Source: an uncultured Collinsella sp. (GTDB lineage Bacteria; Actinomycetota; Coriobacteriia; Coriobacteriales; Coriobacteriaceae). Taken from it: 14,129 bases of DNA. The notes under the pieces were generated by a model. It was not told the origin of the DNA and did no database searches. It worked only from the letters and a program-made list of their open reading frames with translations. Position numbers and translations under genes: made by a program. This document shows, in pieces, positions 12,834 to 14,129 of the stretch. Position 1 is the stretch's first letter. Each line of letters begins with the position of its first letter. The stretch is from assembly GCA_900757385.1 (NCBI GenBank), contig CAAENO010000224.1, positions 1-14,129 of the forward strand, given 5' to 3'.

Positions 12834-14129
12834 TTACATCTGCTCGGGCGCGGAAACGCCAACGAGGGTGAGCACCAGGGCGAGCGTCACGCGGACGGCA
12901 TCGCAAGCGGCCAGACGGGCACGCGAAAGCTCGGGGTCGACGGGACGGCCCTCGCTCGGCAGCACCTGGCAGGCAGCGTAGAAGCTGTGGAAGTCACCGG
13001 CGAGTTCCTCGGCAAAGTGGGTCAGACGGAACGGGGCGCGATCGCGAGCACAGCTGGCGATCAGGTCGGTGAGCTCGTTGAGCTTGCGCGAAAGGGCGAG
13101 CTCGGTCGGGTCGGTCAGCAGCGAGTAATCGACGTTCTCACCGATGGCCTTGGCGGCAACGGCCTTCATGCCCATCTCGTCGGCCTGCTCGGCGGTAACG
13201 TCGGCGGCACGGCGCAGGATGGAGCACACGCGGGCGTGAGCATACTGCACGTAATAGACCGGGTTGGAGTTGTCGCGCTTCTTAACGGCCTCGATGTCGA
13301 AGTCGACCATCTGGTTGGAGCTCTTGGAGATGAGCGTGTAGCGAGCGGCATCGGAGCCAACCTCGTCGACGAGCTCCTGAAGGGTCACCATGGTGCCCTT
13401 GCGCTTGGACATACGGACGGGCTTGCCGTTACGCAGCAGGTTGACGAGCTGGCCCAGTAGAACCTCGAACTTGCCGGGGTAACCCAGAGCGTCGCAGACG
13501 CAGCGGACGCGCTCGATGTAACCGTGGTGGTCGGCGCCCCAGATGTCGATGACGTGGTCGACGCGCTGGAACTTATCCCAGTGATAGGCGACGTCGGAGG
13601 CGAAGTAGGTGTACTCGCCGTCGGACTTGATCAGGACGCGGTCCTTGTCGTCGCCCAGATCGGTGGAGCGGAACCACAGGGCGCCGTCCTTGGTGTAGAG
13701 GTAGCCCATCTTGTCGAGCTTCTCAAAAGCGCGGTCGACGGCGGAGGTGCCGGCGGTCTCGCCCTCGGTGTCCTTCACATACAGCGAGCGCTCGGAGTAC
13801 CAACGGTCAAAGTCGCAGTTGACGGCGTGGCAGAGGTCGCGCATGTTGTCGACCATCTTCACGTAGCCGCGCTCACGGAAGCTCTCCATACGCTCCTGCG
13901 GATCGGCGTCGACCCACTTGTCGCCGTCGGTGCGCCAGAACTCGGCGGCCTCGTCGATGATGTAGTCGCCGCCGTAAGAGTCCTTGCCCAAGGTCTCGGC
14001 AAAGTTGTCCTGATACGGATGGGTCTCGGGGTGCTCGTCGTTCTCGTCGGCAACAAAGGCGTCACGGTCGGCGATCAGCAGCTTGTGAGCCTCGTCGATA
14101 TCAACGCCCTGCTTGGCGATGATGTCGGC
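12834..14129 (-). CDS. argS: Arginyl-tRNA synthetase (partial, C-terminal 431 residues)
   Basis: Class I synthetase that charges tRNA-Arg with arginine using ATP. The frame is open to the right edge of the window, so the 5' end, including the HIGH-type motif region, lies outside. The TTG at 13991 is an internal Leu codon, not a start. The visible part contains YTYFASDVAYHWDKFQRVDH and IDIWGADHHGYIERV from the catalytic domain, then the second ATP signature MSKRKGTMVTLQEL, followed by the ArgRS pattern EVGSDAARYTL. The C-terminal helical anticodon-binding domain (DALR type) ends in VTLALVLTLVGVSAPEQM, close to the usual VLxxGLxLLGIxxPExM ending of ArgRS. Its terminator lies just downstream. 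The adjacent gene in the same orientation is rho, but each has its own signals. Confidence 0.95.
   Translation of the reverse strand, partial: ADIIAKQGVDIDEAHKLLIADRDAFVADENDEHPETHPYQDNFAETLGKDSYGGDYIIDEAAEFWRTDGDKWVDADPQERMESFRERGYVKMVDNMRDLCHAVNCDFDRWYSERSLYVKDTEGETAGTSAVDRAFEKLDKMGYLYTKDGALWFRSTDLGDDKDRVLIKSDGEYTYFASDVAYHWDKFQRVDHVIDIWGADHHGYIERVRCVCDALGYPGKFEVLLGQLVNLLRNGKPVRMSKRKGTMVTLQELVDEVGSDAARYTLISKSSNQMVDFDIEAVKKRDNSNPVYYVQYAHARVCSILRRAADVTAEQADEMGMKAVAAKAIGENVDYSLLTDPTELALSRKLNELTDLIASCARDRAPFRLTHFAEELAGDFHSFYAACQVLPSEGRPVDPELSRARLAACDAVRVTLALVLTLVGVSAPEQM

Overview
The window looks like chromosomal DNA from a gut actinobacterium of the class Coriobacteriia, most likely Collinsella or a close relative. 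The evidence is the high GC content and C/G-ending codons, a Rho factor with a very long Ala/Pro/Lys-rich N-terminal extension, and the adjacent NifU-like scaffold and GGGtGRT protein genes, a pair typical of anaerobic Clostridia and Coriobacteria. The taxon is inferred from protein character and not from any marker match. Most genes are housekeeping. There is no CRISPR array, intact insertion sequence or prophage.

Layout from left to right. (1) 162-1919 (+): a two-gene operon coding for an Fe-S scaffold-like protein and the uncharacterised GGGtGRT protein, closed by a strong terminator. (2) 2174-3700 (+): a fumarate reductase/L-aspartate oxidase-type flavoprotein that lacks one classical substrate-site His. 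It is followed by a 12-bp perfect hairpin. (3) 3862-4722 (+): a DinD-like DNA-damage-inducible gene split by one in-frame amber codon. (4) 4766-5156 (-): a tRNA-His, tRNA-Lys(CTT), tRNA-Lys(CTT) operon with its own promoter and terminator. (5) 5265-6446 (+): a class I/II PLP aminotransferase, with terminator. (6) 6584-7471 (+): a zinc-motif ROK fructokinase. It converges on a VanZ-like gene, and the two share one bidirectional terminator. (7) 7587-9444 (-): a VanZ-like membrane protein preceded by an Ala-rich two-TM protein of unknown function, probably co-transcribed. (8) 9758-12304 (-): rho. (9) 12305-12833: a 529-bp gap with the probable rho promoter, an imperfect 27-nt inverted repeat and the argS terminator. 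(10) 12834-14129 (-): argS, whose 5' end lies outside the window.

Functional reading. The window mixes information-processing genes (tRNAs, argS, rho) with anaerobic metabolism (Fe-S scaffold pair, flavoprotein, aminotransferase, fructokinase). Nearly every unit has its own intrinsic terminator, so the genes act as short independent operons and not as one pathway. The points most worth following are the scaffold/GGGtGRT pair, whose biochemical role is not established and whose codon use suggests high expression; the amber-interrupted dinD; the altered active site of the flavoprotein; and the repeat between rho and argS.
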